Below, piece after piece: positions 25,465 to 34,498 of a DNA stretch of 64,000 nucleotides. Made by a program: the position numbers and the translations under genes. The stretch lies in assembly GCA_903896925.1 (NCBI GenBank), contig CAITZM010000033.1:1-64000 (forward strand). The letters are read 5' to 3'. Numbering within the stretch: the stretch's first letter is position 1; every line of letters begins with the position of its first letter. Below the pieces are notes generated by a model. The model made no database searches and was not told the DNA's origin. It saw nothing but the letters and a program-made list of their open reading frames with translations. Source of the DNA: an uncultured Lentisphaerota bacterium (lineage in GTDB: Bacteria; Verrucomicrobiota; Kiritimatiellia; CAIQIC01).

Positions 25465-27543
25465 TCAATGCTTTTCCTGGGCTTGGAAGCCGGCAGCGCT
25501 GTTTTTCCAAGCCTTGGAAGTTTGCCCTGCCGGCTGTTCATGGCGCGGCTTTTTGACGGCGCGGAAGTCCCAGGCGCGGACGGGCCTGGCGGCATTCGCC
25601 GGCAGATATTGGATGGACTCGATTTCGACGGGCGCTTTGTCGGCCGGCAGGTAGAGGCGGACGATGCGCGGCTCGCCATGGATCGGCAGAGCGATCGTCA
25701 CGTCCTGCCAGCCGGCGCCGGCGGGCAGCGTGTAGTTGACCAGCTGGCCGGTCTTCGGGAAATCCGCCTGCTCCTTGGTGCTCCACTGCACTTTGCCCTC
25801 GCCGCCGGACGTGCTGCGGGCGCGCAGCTGCAGCGTGAGCGGGCCGGCGTGTTTGACCTGCGCGGTGCCGAGGAACGGCGTGCGGCCATCGGCTTCGACG
25901 TGCAGGGCGCCCTCCACCAGCGTCGCTTTGCAGAATTTCGGCACCAGTCCCGCCAGCGGATCGGCCGGCGCTTGGGCCGCGCTCTCCTTGGCGGCGGCAC
26001 GCGGCTTGTAGGCGGGATTCGCCCGGGGATAGAGCGCACCGGTATCCTTGACGAACGCATCGATCAGCGCGTCGAGCTCCTGCACCTTGTCCGGCCTCTG
26101 TGCGGCGAGATTTTTTGTTTCGCCAAGATCTTCCCGGATGTTGAACAGCTCGCGCGTGCCATCGTATCGGTCCGGCCGCTCGGCGAAACGGCGGATCAGC
26201 TTCCAGTCGCCCTGGCGCACGCTCACGCCGGGGACGAGGTGCGGGAACCAGATGAAGTAGGCGTCGCGCGCCAGCGGGCCGGTGCCGCGCAGGACGGGTG
26301 CGTAGGAGACGCCGTCCAGCTTCTGCTCCGGGTGCGGCGTGAGGCCAACAAGATCGAGCACGGTGGGATAGACATCAATGCAGCCGACGACCGCGTCGCT
26401 CGTCGCACCCGCCGCAATCTTGCCGGGCCAGCGGACCAGCAGCGGCACGCGCGTGCCGCCCTCGTAGAGGCTGCCCTTGCCGTCGCGCAAAGGCCAGTTG
26501 CTGGTCGGCGGCTTGTGGTCCGCCCACTTGCGGTAGCTGGCCACCGCGGGATTGGTCGTGTCGTCGCGCTTCGGCTTACGGCCTTCCTCGTCCTCGGTCA
26601 TGCTGTGCGTGTTGCCGCCGTTGTCCGACATGAAGAGGATGATCGTGTTGTCAGCCAGCTTGAGTTCGTCGAGCCTGGCGAGAATCCGCCCGAGGCTTTC
26701 GTCCACGCTCTTGAGCATCGAGGCCATGACAGCATTGCCCTGGTGGCCGGTCGGGTCGGTGCGCTTCGCCAGTTCCGCGGTGAGGCTTTCCTTGTGGCCC
26801 CACGGACCGTGGACGCCAAAGTGCCAGAGGTTGAGGAAGAACGGCCGGTCCTTGCTTTCGCCGATGAATTTCAACGCCTCGTCGGTCAGGCGGTCCGTGA
26901 TGTACTCGCCGGGCTGGCCATCGGTGATGGTGCCCGTCAGAAATTTCTGCCCCGCCTTGCCCTTGGGCCGCTCCGTGCCCGGCGGAACAACGCCGTAGGG
27001 CGAGAAATAGAAGTTCGGCGGTCCGGCGCTCGGCTCGCAGTGAAACGCGACGTCGAAGCCCTGCCGCTCCGGCCAGTGGGGCTGCGTCGCGCCGAGGTGC
27101 CACTTGCCGAAATGCCCCGTGCGATAGCCCGCGTCGCGCAGCGCCTTCGCGAGCGTGTGCTGGGACGGCTCCATGAAATTCTTGCTTTCCGGCATCAGCA
27201 GCGGCGCGTTGGGCGGCGCGGTTTCCGGCAGGAACTGGTGGCCCGGCGGCTGCGGCGGCTGGTGCCCGCTCGCGCTGGTGATGCCGTGCCGCGCCGAGTA
27301 TTGCCCGGTGAGCAGCGAGCAGCGTGTCGGCGAGCACAGCGGCTGCGAGTAGGCCTGCGTGAAGCGCATGCCCTGCGTGGCCAGGCGGTCCATCTCCGGC
27401 GTCACGTAATACTTCGAGCCGTTCGCTCCGCAATCCATCCAGCCCATGTCGTCGACGAGGAAGAGGATGACGTTCGGCTTGGGCGTCGCGGCGCCCGCCG
27501 CGGCGGCGAGCAGGCTGCACACCAAAAGGGCATAACGTTTCAT
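25465..27543 (-). CDS. Type I sulfatase with C-terminal beta-domain
   Basis: A 692-residue secreted sulfatase with signal peptide MKRYALLVCSLLAAAAGAA and AGGAG before the ATG. It has VDD at about 30-32, formylglycine motif CSPTR at Cys70 (QPLCSPTRCSLL), KWHLGAT and FMSDNGG. It is about 200 residues longer than the other sulfatases here. The extra C-terminal part (residues about 500-670, with GPLTLQLRARSTSGGEGKVQWST and IVRLYLPADKAPVEIESIQY) looks like a beta-sandwich that may bind carbohydrate. The last ~20 residues, after VRAWDFR, look like read-through into former intergenic DNA, because they contain the palindrome found upstream of other genes. Confidence 0.9.
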   Translation of the reverse strand: MKRYALLVCSLLAAAAGAATPKPNVILFLVDDMGWMDCGANGSKYYVTPEMDRLATQGMRFTQAYSQPLCSPTRCSLLTGQYSARHGITSASGHQPPQPPGHQFLPETAPPNAPLLMPESKNFMEPSQHTLAKALRDAGYRTGHFGKWHLGATQPHWPERQGFDVAFHCEPSAGPPNFYFSPYGVVPPGTERPKGKAGQKFLTGTITDGQPGEYITDRLTDEALKFIGESKDRPFFLNLWHFGVHGPWGHKESLTAELAKRTDPTGHQGNAVMASMLKSVDESLGRILARLDELKLADNTIILFMSDNGGNTHSMTEDEEGRKPKRDDTTNPAVASYRKWADHKPPTSNWPLRDGKGSLYEGGTRVPLLVRWPGKIAAGATSDAVVGCIDVYPTVLDLVGLTPHPEQKLDGVSYAPVLRGTGPLARDAYFIWFPHLVPGVSVRQGDWKLIRRFAERPDRYDGTRELFNIREDLGETKNLAAQRPDKVQELDALIDAFVKDTGALYPRANPAYKPRAAAKESAAQAPADPLAGLVPKFCKATLVEGALHVEADGRTPFLGTAQVKHAGPLTLQLRARSTSGGEGKVQWSTKEQADFPKTGQLVNYTLPAGAGWQDVTIALPIHGEPRIVRLYLPADKAPVEIESIQYLPANAARPVRAWDFRAVKKPRHEQPAGQTSKAWKNSAAGFQAQEKH
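25474..25519 (-). promoter_or_regulatory. Candidate operator pair (TTCCAAGCCTTGGAA)
   Basis: The perfect palindrome TTCCAAGCCTTGGAA lies at 25505-25519. A weaker version, TTCCTGGGCTTGGAA, lies at 25474-25488, 31 bp away or about three helical turns. Both precede the sulfatase gene 24050-25432. The first belongs to the shared pattern TTCCAANNCTTGGAA also seen at 38264 and 39745. Confidence 0.5.
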
Positions 27544-27603
27544 ATGGGCTCCTGTGATGACAACGGCCCGGCTCCAGTTATATTTTTCGCCACCGCCGTG
27601 GCT

Positions 27604-29433
27604 TCACGGCGGGAGCAAGGTTGCGGCTTCGATGGTGAGGGGCTGGCCGTTTTCGCGGGTGCCGGAAAAAGCCAGGCCGTCGAACGGACAAGGCAGCGGC
27701 GGAGCGGTGACGCTCCTGGTCGTCAGCTTGAAGGCGCTCCAGGGAAGATCAAACAGGGCGCTGGCAGCGGCATAGGCGATCTCGGCGGTGTAGGCGCGCT
27801 CGTCGAGGCTGTTCGTGTCGCGCAGCAGCGTGATTTTCAGGACGCCCGCAGCGCCATGGCCATGGATGCGGAGCTGCAAGCCTTTATGCTGTGCGGCCAC
27901 GCCGCTGGCGAGGATGGCGCTGTTGCTGACGAGGGCGAATTCCTTGCCGCCCTTGTCGGGGCCAAGTTTGAGCCCGGTCGGCGGCGCAAATTCGAACACG
28001 GTTTTCGGCAGCCAGCCGGCGGGGGTGCGCCATGCCGCCGCGCCGCGCTCGGTGTCCCACAACTGGCCACCGCGCCACGACGGGCCGGCCGCGGTCATCG
28101 GGTCGAGCCCGTCGCGCACGAGCAGCGTGCTGGACACGACGAGGCCGCGCTCGTCTCCGATGTTGACGAAGGCCTGCGCGGCGCACTTCCCGAACTCCGC
28201 CGGCACCTGCGCGCTCCACGTGTCGCCCTCACGCGTGGCGGGGCATTCCATCCAGTAGCGGGCGGGACTGACCGCCTTGCCGGGGCTCCAGTTGAGCACG
28301 GCGCGCGTGAGCGCGCGCGGCCCGGTCGCCTGCCAGGTATAGCGCAAGCCATCGTCGCTGACCTGCAAGGCGCTCACCTGGGGCAGAGCGGGTTCGCCGA
28401 GCAACACGTGACGCATGAAGGCGGGGGCGGCCGTGTCCGGCACCTCGGGGCCGCCCGCACCATGGTTGGAGTTCGGCCGCAACACCCAGCCTTTCTCACC
28501 GGGCAACGCCGCAAGGTTTTGCGCCGCGCCGTTGAGCCAGAAAAACAGATCGTTCGCGGCGAGCTGGAAGAACACCGCCGCCTTCGTGCGCGGCGCATGC
28601 GCGAGCGGTTCGTAGTTGGCGAGCCAGAGCGCGCGCTGCTCAGCCGGCTCCCAGCGCAGTTGTTGCGCAGCCCGGCCGGAGGTGAGCCCGGCGCCACCCG
28701 CGCTGACGCCCGTGGTCACGCACTTCACGCGTTCGTCCACGCCGGCGAGCAGCAGCGCAACCCAGCCGCCGTAGCTGATGCCGACCGCGCCGATCCGGTT
28801 TTTGTCGGCCCAAGGCTGCGTCTCGAGGAAGTCGATCATCCGCCGCGCGGCGGTGACGTTGTGCCACATCGGCCAGTTTTGCAGGTTGGGGACGAGGTCG
28901 AACGTCCGGTCATGCGGGACGTTTTTCCACTGCGTGACCTTGCCTTTGGGCCCGGGCATGAACTGCCCGTTATAGTCGATCGCCACGCCCGCCATGCCCG
29001 GGTGCCGGCGCGCCGCCGCCAGCGCGAGCGCACCGCTGGCGTGCCCGCCGCCGCCGTGGAAGATGAGCACGACCGGCACCGGCCCGGCGGCTTTCTCCGG
29101 CCGCGCGACGGCGCAGAATATCCGGTTCGGCCCGGCCGGCGAATTCTCTGAGCTGATGAACAATTCCTCGACGAGCAGTTGCTCATCACCCGACGCTGGC
29201 TTGGCGGCGGCAGGCGCAGGCGCGCCCTTCTTGCCGGCCACCCAGCCATCGCCGGTGTTCATCCAGTCGGCCGCTCCGGCAACTACCAGCGGCGCCTTGC
29301 GCGGCGCGCCGACCTGCTCTACATCCAACGGCTGCTTCCGCACCTCGGTCATGTCCCAAAGATCAACTGGGGCCGGCGCGGCCGGGGTGGCCAGGAGCAG
29401 CATGGCTCCGAAGAACCACAGCCTGCTCTTCAC
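27604..29433 (-). CDS. Secreted alpha/beta-hydrolase esterase
   Basis: A protein of about 609 residues. I choose the GTG at 29433, which overlaps the upstream TGA (GTGA) and gives the signal peptide KSRLWFFGAMLLLATPAAPAP; the track start at 29649 lies inside the upstream gene. The esterase core has FHGGGGHASG (oxyanion region), GISYGGW with the nucleophile Ser, and downstream Asp and His candidates (AANDLFF, NSNHGAGG). It resembles acetylxylan-esterase/dienelactone-hydrolase-type proteins. A C-terminal beta-domain follows, with WSPGKAVSPARYWMECPA. It probably removes acyl groups from the polysaccharide. Confidence 0.75.
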   Translation of the reverse strand: MKSRLWFFGAMLLLATPAAPAPVDLWDMTEVRKQPLDVEQVGAPRKAPLVVAGAADWMNTGDGWVAGKKGAPAPAAAKPASGDEQLLVEELFISSENSPAGPNRIFCAVARPEKAAGPVPVVLIFHGGGGHASGALALAAARRHPGMAGVAIDYNGQFMPGPKGKVTQWKNVPHDRTFDLVPNLQNWPMWHNVTAARRMIDFLETQPWADKNRIGAVGISYGGWVALLLAGVDERVKCVTTGVSAGGAGLTSGRAAQQLRWEPAEQRALWLANYEPLAHAPRTKAAVFFQLAANDLFFWLNGAAQNLAALPGEKGWVLRPNSNHGAGGPEVPDTAAPAFMRHVLLGEPALPQVSALQVSDDGLRYTWQATGPRALTRAVLNWSPGKAVSPARYWMECPATREGDTWSAQVPAEFGKCAAQAFVNIGDERGLVVSSTLLVRDGLDPMTAAGPSWRGGQLWDTERGAAAWRTPAGWLPKTVFEFAPPTGLKLGPDKGGKEFALVSNSAILASGVAAQHKGLQLRIHGHGAAGVLKITLLRDTNSLDERAYTAEIAYAAASALFDLPWSAFKLTTRSVTAPPLPCPFDGLAFSGTRENGQPLTIEAATLLPP

Positions 29434-32408
29434 GGGTACCCTGCTTTCTGCAACGTCACCGGGCCGAGCAGGCCGGAGGGGACGAGGGGCGTATCCTTCC
29501 GGTAATGGCGACATGAGGTGAAGGTCAAACGGCCCGAGGTGCGCGGCGTGCCGTTCAGGAACCACGCGGGCCAGGCGAGCAGCGTCTCGAAATCCTTCCA
29601 GTCGCCGTCGAGCGGCAGTTGTTCGTCGCCGATCAGGCGGTTGATCCATAGGTTGACGACGGAAATCTCCAGCTCGTTTTTCCCGGCGCGCACGGCACCG
29701 GAGATGTCCACGCGATAGGGCGGCTTCCAGGCGATGCCGCAGTCCTGGCCGTTGACCCGCACCCGCGCCATCACCTCCACGGAGCCGAGGTCCAGGAAGA
29801 GATGGTTGATGGCGGATGGTTGATGGCGGATGGGGGATACGCTGCTTGTTTCCCCCTTAACCGCCAACCATGAACCGTCAGCCATAAAGGTCTTGCGATA
29901 GACCGCGGTGCCCGAATAATACTTGATGCCATCTTCCGCATGCTTGCTCCAATCGGTCAGCTCGTTGAACGTCACGGGCTGTGCCGGTCCTCCCCACTTG
30001 GGATCGAACGTGACCTGCCACGGGCCGGCGATGACGCCTCGCGCGATCTGCGGAAGGAAGTTTTTCTGCGCAGCATCTCGCGGAGCGAGATGACTACTCT
30101 GACGGAAGACGACGAACCAGCTCTGCAGCGGATCGAAGCGGAGCGGGATGCTGATGCGTCCGTCCTGCTCGGAGAACTCCGGCAGCGTGCGGATGGCGCC
30201 GGTCTCCGGGTCCCACAGTTCAGGGCGTTTGCCGGCGATGCGGAAGGTGCAGGTGGCCCGGCACGCGTTGGTGGTCTGGTTGGCGACGAAGTAGATGTCG
30301 GCTTCGCCGGAACGGCGGTGGATGTAGGGCAACCCGGCGCCCTCGAAATCCGGCGCGAGCTGGTCCCGCGCGAACACCTGCGCCGGCGTCTTACCGGTCA
30401 CAATGCGGTTGGCGTCCCAGAGCGACACGGCGAGCTTTTCGATCCCGGCATCGCAGCGCGGAAAATCCGACAGACCGGGCGCACCCTTGGGCCGCGGGCC
30501 GCCGATGACGCGCGCGCCGGCATCCACCAGCTCGCGGATCTTTTGCGCGAACGGCAGCGTCATGCGGTCGGTGTCCGGCAACACCAGATAGCGATAGCTC
30601 GCGCCCGAGGGCAGCACGAGCCGGCCATCTTTCACGGCCATTGTGAGCAGCAGTTCCGCCGAGACGTGGTCATAGTCATAGCCCGCCGGCAAGTCCAGGT
30701 GCATGTCGTCCACATTCAGCGGCGCGCCTTCGCCGGGGCAGTAGCAGACATCGGCGACAAAGCCGCCCTGCTGGAGCAGATACTGGCAGCGCGTGAGATA
30801 ATCCATCCACGGCTGCATGTAGGGGGACCAGGTGTTGTTCCGCTGGATGTGCTCGCCCCACTTCCGGTGTGTCAGGCCGGGGACCATGTTGGCGTAGGCC
30901 TGGTGCGCGGAGAGGTGGAAGACCATCCGGTTGAGCCCCTCGCAATATTTCTTGTCGCCCTGCGCCTTGAGCGTGAACGGATGGTCGCGCCAGCCGCGGT
31001 CGGAGGTGAACGACTCCGCGCCGATCACCGGCCTGCCATAGGTGTGCGCGGCGGAGGCCATCACCTTGGTGGAAAGTTCGTAGCCGTGCCCGGTCTGCAC
31101 ATTGGGGAACAACCCGGTGCCGCGCGACCAGAACTCGCTGATCGGGAAATCGCAGGCACCGGCGTAGGCGAGGTTGTCGATGCACAGGTGGCCGTAGGCC
31201 TCGGTGGAGAACTTGATGCCGAACGGCCGCGCCAGCTCGCGCAAACGGACCGAATAATTGTCATGGATCATCTCGCTGACGGTCTTCCGCATGTCCCACA
31301 GGAAGCGTTCCGAGAGTTCCGCGCTGCCCACCATGCGGCCCGCGAGCACCGGGAGCCACGGGCGCAGGTTGTAGCCGCGCCGCGTGCGGAATTCCACAGG
31401 GAACGTCGCCGTCCAGTTCTGGCCGCCGGCCTCCCAGCTGTCCACGTGGACATGCGACAGCGCCGGGCCGGCCAGCGGGCCGGCGTCGGTGAAGATCTTT
31501 TTCAGGAAGCCATTGAAGTGCGTCTCGATGCCGGCCTGGCCGAGGCGGTCGCATTCGAGCCCGATGGCCGCGGTCGGGCACGGCCTGGTCATCTTGAAGT
31601 TGGAGGCGTGTCCGCAGCGCAGGACCAGCCAGTTGCCCGGCGGCGCGTCCCACGTCAGGCGGCCGTCCGGGCCCATGCGGTCGGTCAAATCAAGCACACG
31701 CGCGAGGGGTGTCACGGCGTCCGGCGGCAGCGCGGGCGCTTTGTTTCCGCGCGGCAACAGCCAGCTGGTGCCATCCTTGAGGTTGAGTTCCGGGATGCGA
31801 TAGTCGCGCCCCTGCGCCGACGCCGGCGCCGGAAGCGCGAGCACGGCGACGTCGCGGTAGGAATCCATCTTCTCAATATCAGCTAGCACCTTCGCGGTGA
31901 TGCCCGCGCCGGGCCGCAGCCATGCCGAGAGATTCTTTTTCGTGACCTCGGGCTTCGGCAGCACCAGCTCCAGCTGCTTTCCGCCCGTGATGTCCGTCTC
32001 GCTCCAGTACAGTTTCTGCATCGAGCGGTCCGGCGTGATGTGCGGGCCGCCGCTGCCGTAGCCGAAATCCAGCGAAAGGTCGAACTCCAGGCCGAGGCGG
32101 CCGCACTCGTGGAACGCCCACTGCATGCAGTCGTGCCACTGCGGGCTGCCGCCCGCCACCTTGCCGTCCGGCGCCCACCACGGCCCGCTGACCTCCATCC
32201 AGATCACGCCGCCGATGCCGGCGCGCTGCAGTGCCTCGAGGTCCGCGGTGATGCCTTCCTTGCTGATGTTGCCGTTGATCCAGAACCAGAACACCCACGG
32301 CTTCGCCGCGTGCGGCGGCTGCGCGAACCCGCGCTCCAACTCGTAAGCGGTTGCGATACGCACCAGCGAACACAGCGCGAGCAACATCATCAACATGCGT
32401 TTTTTCAT
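29430..32408 (-). CDS. GH106-like alpha-L-rhamnosidase
   Basis: A 992-residue secreted enzyme starting at the ATG at 32408 (signal MKKRMLMMLLALCSLVRIATA). The GH106 pattern is clear: PWVFWFWINGNISKEGI at the N-terminus with a TIM-barrel (GIGGVIWMEVSGPWW, HVDSWEAGGQNWT, KFSTEAYGHLCID) and a C-terminal galactose-binding-like domain (RVNGQDCGIAWKPPYRVDI, RLIGDEQLP, SGLLGPV). The track start 21 codons earlier lacks a signal. In the C-terminal domain a 28-residue segment between YRKTF and LFLDLG is encoded by an inverted-repeat DNA element. The GTGA overlap couples it to the esterase gene. Confidence 0.85.
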   Translation of the reverse strand: MKKRMLMMLLALCSLVRIATAYELERGFAQPPHAAKPWVFWFWINGNISKEGITADLEALQRAGIGGVIWMEVSGPWWAPDGKVAGGSPQWHDCMQWAFHECGRLGLEFDLSLDFGYGSGGPHITPDRSMQKLYWSETDITGGKQLELVLPKPEVTKKNLSAWLRPGAGITAKVLADIEKMDSYRDVAVLALPAPASAQGRDYRIPELNLKDGTSWLLPRGNKAPALPPDAVTPLARVLDLTDRMGPDGRLTWDAPPGNWLVLRCGHASNFKMTRPCPTAAIGLECDRLGQAGIETHFNGFLKKIFTDAGPLAGPALSHVHVDSWEAGGQNWTATFPVEFRTRRGYNLRPWLPVLAGRMVGSAELSERFLWDMRKTVSEMIHDNYSVRLRELARPFGIKFSTEAYGHLCIDNLAYAGACDFPISEFWSRGTGLFPNVQTGHGYELSTKVMASAAHTYGRPVIGAESFTSDRGWRDHPFTLKAQGDKKYCEGLNRMVFHLSAHQAYANMVPGLTHRKWGEHIQRNNTWSPYMQPWMDYLTRCQYLLQQGGFVADVCYCPGEGAPLNVDDMHLDLPAGYDYDHVSAELLLTMAVKDGRLVLPSGASYRYLVLPDTDRMTLPFAQKIRELVDAGARVIGGPRPKGAPGLSDFPRCDAGIEKLAVSLWDANRIVTGKTPAQVFARDQLAPDFEGAGLPYIHRRSGEADIYFVANQTTNACRATCTFRIAGKRPELWDPETGAIRTLPEFSEQDGRISIPLRFDPLQSWFVVFRQSSHLAPRDAAQKNFLPQIARGVIAGPWQVTFDPKWGGPAQPVTFNELTDWSKHAEDGIKYYSGTAVYRKTFMADGSWLAVKGETSSVSPIRHQPSAINHLFLDLGSVEVMARVRVNGQDCGIAWKPPYRVDISGAVRAGKNELEISVVNLWINRLIGDEQLPLDGDWKDFETLLAWPAWFLNGTPRTSGRLTFTSCRHYRKDTPLVPSGLLGPVTLQKAGYP
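29802..29885 (-). repeat. In-frame inverted-repeat insertion inside the GH106 gene
   Basis: An 84-bp element, exactly 28 codons, made of two imperfect inverted arms of about 34 bp: ATGGTTGATGGCGGATGG at one end and CCATGAACCGTCAGCCAT at the other. The loop is about 14 nt. It encodes the part of the protein ending IRHQPSAINH and interrupts the usual YRKTF-to-FLDLG junction. A single-arm version sits at the same place in the paralog at 63670-63699. Confidence 0.8.
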
Positions 32409-32489
32409 AATCACACCTCTGTCATGCAGTGTGCTGGAACCAAGACCTGGGGGGAAGTCGCCAATTTTCAAACCCTGGATAACGACAGC

Positions 32490-32526
32490 GGCGGCGTGAC
32501 ACGCCGCCCTCCAGCGAGGAGGGCGG
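32490..32526 (-). promoter_or_regulatory. Two overlapping hairpins before the GH106 gene
   Basis: GGCGGCGT / ACGCCGCC (32490-32508, 3-nt loop) and CCGCCCTCC / GGAGGGCGG (32504-32526, 5-nt loop) share five bases, so only one can fully form at a time. They lie in the 192-bp gap between the sulfatase stop and the GH106 start. They could be an attenuator or a pair of REP-like hairpins; there is no U-tract. Confidence 0.4.
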
Positions 32527-32600
32527 TGCCGGATGGCGGGCAGAAGGCATGGATAGCGCTTTCATTTTGAGTTCGGTGAATCATGGCGGGGACGAGCTTT

Positions 32601-34052
32601 TCAAGGGTCGTCGCCCTTGCGTTGTTTTGTTTTTCCACCCTCCGGAGGCGGGACAAACGAGCGGCCGCTGGCGAGGATCTGCTCCCAGCGTGCGCGGCAG
32701 TCGCGCTCCATGCGCGCGGCGAGGTCGGGGAATTTCGCCTGCACATCGGCGGTCTCGCCGGGGTCGACGTCGAGATCGAAGAGCGCGTGCTGGCCGCCGG
32801 GGAGCGCGTGGAATTTGAAGCGCGGGCCGCGGAGCGTCAGGTGATGATCCTCGTACTTGCGCTGGTGCACGTCGGCGATGTTGTCGCGCGGCGAGCCGGG
32901 GCCGGAGATGGCCATGCGGAACACCTCGGGCCGATCGCAGATCATCGCCGCGTTCTCGAGCGAGGCGCGCAGGCTGACGCCGCTGAACGGCAGGTGCGCG
33001 GGCAAGATCCCGGACTTCGTGAAGTCCGGGATCTTGTTGCTCTCGCCCAGGCCTGCCAGATCGAGCAGTGTCGGGAGGATGTCTTCCGCGCAGCCGAACT
33101 GCCGGCGGTCGCCGGGCGCGATGCGGCCGGGCCAGCGCACGAGCAGCGGTACGCGGTCGCCGTTTTCCCAGACGAGCGCCTTGTGCCCGCGCAACTTCGC
33201 GACGTTGCGCTTTTGCCAGTCGGTGTCCTTCGCCAGCGCTTCCTCATCCTTGAGCTTCTTCACTTCCGGGCTGGTCGGTCCGTTGTCGCTGATGAAGACG
33301 ACGATCGTGCGCTGGTCCTGCCCGGCCGCCTTCAGGCCGTCGAGCAAGCGCCCGATGCACTCATCGAGGTGTGCGATGCTGCCGTAGCACGCCGCGAGAT
33401 TCGAGGAGCAGCCCTGGGCCGCGAACGGCGCGCTGTATTTTTCGGCACAGACCCAGGGCATGTGCGGGATGATGTAGGCGAGCGAGACGAACCACGGCTG
33501 GTCGCCGTGCCCGCGGATGAACTGCAGCGTGTAGTCCGTCCAGATATCTGCGGTCCAGCCCTGGCCGCGCGCGCTGTTGCGCGGCTTCCACAGCATCGGG
33601 TCGCGATGCTCGTAGCCGCCGCCGCCCAGGTAATCCTCCCAGCCGAAGTCGGTGGGATTGCCCTTGCCCATCTTCGCGCAGTCGAGCTTGCCCACGTGGA
33701 GCGTCCGGTAGCCGGCGGCCTTGAAGAAGGCGGGCATCCGCGTCTCGTCGGGCCGCAGGTTGGCGCGCATCGGCACGCCCCAGACGCCGGTCAGCAGGTG
33801 GTCGCGCCCGGTGAAGACCGCCGCGCGCGTCGGCGAGCAGGCGGCGGCGACGGTGAAGTTGCGGTAGACCGCCGACTCGCCCGCGAGCCGGTCGAGCTGC
33901 GGCGTGCGCACCAGCTTGTTCCCGTTGAACCCGAAATCGCCGAAGCCCTGGTCGTCGCTGATGATCAGCAGGACGTTAGGCGGTGCGGCCTGGATCTTCA
34001 ACCCCAGGCAGCAGACCGCCAGCAGCAGCGACCGTAAGATGTTTTTCTTCAT
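32601..34052 (-). CDS. Type I sulfatase with in-frame palindrome
   Basis: A 483-residue secreted sulfatase from the ATG at 34052, preceded by GAAAGG. The signal peptide is MKKNILRSLLLAVCCLGLKIQA. Metal-binding SDD lies near 32-34 and formylglycine motif CSPTR at Cys72 (AACSPTRAAVF). FISDNGP and RVPLLVRWPG follow. Around residues 339-350 the sequence NKIPDFTKSGILP is encoded by a 34-bp palindrome, where relatives usually have a short loop. The reading frame stays open. A 446-bp non-coding gap lies upstream. Confidence 0.92.
   Translation of the reverse strand: MKKNILRSLLLAVCCLGLKIQAAPPNVLLIISDDQGFGDFGFNGNKLVRTPQLDRLAGESAVYRNFTVAAACSPTRAAVFTGRDHLLTGVWGVPMRANLRPDETRMPAFFKAAGYRTLHVGKLDCAKMGKGNPTDFGWEDYLGGGGYEHRDPMLWKPRNSARGQGWTADIWTDYTLQFIRGHGDQPWFVSLAYIIPHMPWVCAEKYSAPFAAQGCSSNLAACYGSIAHLDECIGRLLDGLKAAGQDQRTIVVFISDNGPTSPEVKKLKDEEALAKDTDWQKRNVAKLRGHKALVWENGDRVPLLVRWPGRIAPGDRRQFGCAEDILPTLLDLAGLGESNKIPDFTKSGILPAHLPFSGVSLRASLENAAMICDRPEVFRMAISGPGSPRDNIADVHQRKYEDHHLTLRGPRFKFHALPGGQHALFDLDVDPGETADVQAKFPDLAARMERDCRARWEQILASGRSFVPPPEGGKTKQRKGDDP
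33003..33036 (-). repeat. 34-bp palindrome inside the sulfatase coding sequence
   Basis: Perfect 16-bp arms (CAAGATCCCGGACTTC and its complement) flank a 2-nt centre. In the reading frame it encodes KIPDFTKSGIL. Palindromes of this length are rarely found in coding DNA by chance, so this is probably an inserted REP-like element that kept the frame. Confidence 0.75.
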
Positions 34053-34498
34053 ATCAACCCTTTCAATACTAACGGCCAAGGTGAGGGGATATTTTCCGGG
34101 CGTTGAACTTGTGCCAAGGATGGGGAACGGAGTGCTGACGAAAAGCTGGGCGTATGCTCCACGGGTGTTAACCGAAAAGAACGAGGTGCTCCGCACGGAC
34201 ACCAGCTGGGAGCGGCGGTCCCGCCGCGGCGGGATCGCTGCAGATGAGCCGTCGGGCGTGTGTGTTGCACACGTGTCTGCGGTCACGGCAAGGCGGTTTA
34301 CACTATGCGGGGCGGTGAGGACACCGCCCCTCCCAGCCAGGCAGACAACCTCGAGGGCAAAATCTCCTCGTTTGGCTGATGAGCATATGGTGGGCACAAA
34401 GGCTGGTGTTCGCTTCATGCAGTATCAAGCCGCCCCATCCTTGGCGCAATATACACACCTTGGTCTCGCTCTGGTGCCTGCCGGCGGAGTCATCCGGT
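34053..34498. other. Intergenic region with hairpins and a dispersed repeat
   Basis: I see no gene here. The region has a 9-bp-stem hairpin GGGGCGGTG / CACCGCCCC (34309-34330), a 16-bp palindrome TCCCGCCGCGGCGGGA (34219-34234), and two phrases shared with 62827-62910: GGAGTGCTGACGA near 34129 and TCCTCGTTTGGC near 34366. It probably contains the promoter of the sulfatase gene at 34052, which I could not define. Confidence 0.5.
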
